Of a stretch of 64,000 bases of DNA, positions 63,601 through 64,000 are shown piece after piece. This DNA is from Ottelia alismoides (Eukaryota > Streptophyta > Magnoliopsida > Alismatales > Hydrocharitaceae). The notes beneath the pieces are model-generated. The model worked only from the letters and a program-made list of their open reading frames with translations. It did not search any database and was not told the DNA's origin. The stretch's first letter is position 1. Each line of letters begins with the position of its first letter. The stretch is taken from contig JAZKJV010009784.1 of assembly GCA_037367405.1 (NCBI GenBank), forward strand, positions 868,001 through 932,000, given 5' to 3'. Position numbers and translations under genes: made by a program.

Positions 63601-64000
63601 CAGAACCATCTGCCGACTAAGAGGCCAGATTTAGGGGCCCCGTATGTCAGATGTCAGATTAGTGAGCAGAGGTTCGACCGTACTCTCTTAGATAGCGGAT
63701 CGTCGATCAACCTTCTTCCGGCAGCCCTTCTCGACCACTTAGAGTTGGGCACTCTTAGACAGAGCAGGACATACCTTCAGTTTGCTGATCGGTCTGTCAA
63801 GAGGCCAAAGGGGTTGTTGCGAGACGTTGTCGTCACGATTCAGGGTTTGCAATTCCCCGTGGACTTCGTAGTGCTGGACATGGAGACCCCTGACTCGTTG
63901 ACCGATTCCCCCATCATCCTCGGTCGCCCGTTCTTGGCCACAGCCAAGGCAGTGACTGACCATGACAGTGGGAAGGTGTACTTTCGCGTCCAGGGCGAGA
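60667..64000 (+). CDS. Gag-pol polyprotein of element F, 5' part, intact to window edge
   Basis: Open for 1111 codons from ATGATGAGTAGACGATC with no stop, leaving the window inside the protease. It would make the coat protein (gag) and enzymes of an Athila-type Ty3/gypsy retrotransposon. Residues about 100-180 are a coiled-coil-like stretch with an Ala-rich run. 190-370 are the capsid core (LPHFHGLATEEPHLHLQEF, WLKHLGKFVYTWEQL, FHEAWERFRELLDRCPHH, GLVNASCGGSYF). 470-670 are Gln/Pro/Tyr-rich. 680-720 contain IPAQIEPNPNNLKRKSEQV. About 770-835 hold GGTEA repeats. The protease loop is LLDSGSSINLLP (Asp 1009) and its far side SPIILGRPFLATAKA. No CCHC zinc knuckle is visible. Intact catalytic DSG, unlike element X. 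Confidence 0.93.
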   Translation, partial: MMSRRSLRQPLAAPLSGASTPSSRLARESRDQLSGPEFDSTLFPLDPLSSATERHEPEERRINLTEPELGSSDFADIPMAGAGSSDDRQPEHFVLDQGAINSTLIASLETVQQQLRDQGAFMIEMRRELERLRRERDEPSEPEDIPDADAEAAATAAAAAAEAAAAAARPMRELHNPGSTLMHQWVVIPAIVGDFKFPPNTLQMLPHFHGLATEEPHLHLQEFLMICSTVHDRRVDQDTIRMMAFPFSLADRAAAWLKHLGKFVYTWEQLRTEYLNKYYPLGRTNAARALINNFSMLPNEQFHEAWERFRELLDRCPHHDISKPNLVQSFFSGMTPELQGLVNASCGGSYFAKDHNQVWAIYEEMAENYMVMSQTRLYTQRSQQPPGSVQYQRIARVDAGPSSSSTVAAAQAESATADMGIISEKLDRMEIIEKKQCQGITQMEQMAQTLSDMKTQLLCLQEAQTAPQPRLLSRGDSGGSRSSSQRSSSLQQPRQVHLVQAEPYQQQQPSYQSPPSPDLQMVVYQPDQPLDVLPPAPYDAEPLMDVNGIWYDRPQPGIRRDHPGFRWGNGGNQSQQQPAGQGGQYSQQRDHQQPPTYQPHQPSSFVSRPYQQQGQNWRREQQAHQQQHHSSYPSQPQQHQVQQPHYQRGNPSGSHESPAMDDLARLFTEQQATFRREMDEFRQEMRDLMRGKAAIPAQIEPNPNNLKRKSEQVVHTEPTTSSDSFDVISSDLFDADFVTLRSGRRPAGGASSERQHEDPSRAPDKEEESGTEAAHPDEGGTEATRDADSTGGTEAAISPHRGGGTDATSRAEPARGTEAARRLVVEPARGGTEATNIYSDRNVVFPRMNVSRNSDLNKGKGLVSSDPTVVNDVCEDPVIESSRPIPSPSSEKDPVIPFPRALELGKGKKKEKDPKKREQEEFSQGMIDRFHIQLTLNEALQHIPLLQRSLRDRTTVRRKKRSKTAEIHVLTKATCYAIQNHLPTKRPDLGAPYVRCQISEQRFDRTLLDSGSSINLLPAALLDHLELGTLRQSRTYLQFADRSVKRPKGLLRDVVVTIQGLQFPVDFVVLDMETPDSLTDSPIILGRPFLATAKAVTDHDSGKVYFRVQGE
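62977..63170 (+). repeat. GGTEA coding repeats in the gag-protease linker of F
   Basis: GGTACTGAGGCC-type units give GTEAA, GGTEAT, GGTEAA, GGTDAT, GTEAA and GGTEAT at spacings of 8-18 residues. Element X has related GADAAK/GADATK units here. Confidence 0.85.

Overview
The window is plant nuclear DNA from a flowering plant with a repeat-rich genome; I cannot name the species. Supporting signs are Athila-type Ty3/gypsy elements with a tRNA-Asp-type primer site (TGGCGCCGTTGCCGGGGAGC), plant L1 and RTE LINEs, Copia relics, Mutator-type elements, a FAR1/MULE pseudogene and a plant-style spliced gene. Almost everything except that gene and the rightmost retroelement is decayed.

Layout. 1-1280 and 9291-10562 are two copies of one AT-rich segment carrying a decayed plastid-type rps8. 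1281-7830 is a patchwork of Athila-type LTR pieces holding an RTE LINE relic, a 1.45-kb Mutator-like element with a very C-rich payload (9-bp target duplication) and a fold-back MITE (9-bp target duplication). 7831-9290 is unassigned. 10988-14133 is a FAR1/MULE transposase pseudogene split by an LTR fragment. 14395-15719 is the 5' end of a minus-strand Copia element. 15720-17100 holds nothing recognised.

The notable gene lies on the minus strand at about 22028-17100: a TATA box, a non-coding first exon, a coding exon, a run of about eight tandemly duplicated phase-0 exons (37-40 codons each, the last 70) separated by introns of only 65-74 nt, then a long last exon. The last exon encodes an NF-YC/HAP5-like histone fold followed by about 36 tandem Gln-rich repeats of 10-13 residues and an acidic-aromatic tail. 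My model gives about 994 residues. A Copia relic ends about 100 bp upstream of its TATA box.

22160-28950 is Copia relic, a minus-strand L1 LINE, then a plus-strand L1 LINE split by a 1.8-kb foreign segment that contains a gypsy fragment and looks mitochondrial in style.

29018-64000 is a nest of same-orientation Athila-type elements. LTR B is interrupted by element C (LTR 32849-36649, leader, broken gag). C is interrupted by element X (LTR 39886-43598, broken gag-pol to 55809). X received a solo LTR (44951-48787, target duplication ACACT) in its leader and element F (from 55810) in its integrase. F has a 3576-bp 5' LTR, an intact primer site and a gag-pol frame open for 1111 codons to the window edge, so it is the youngest and most intact element here.
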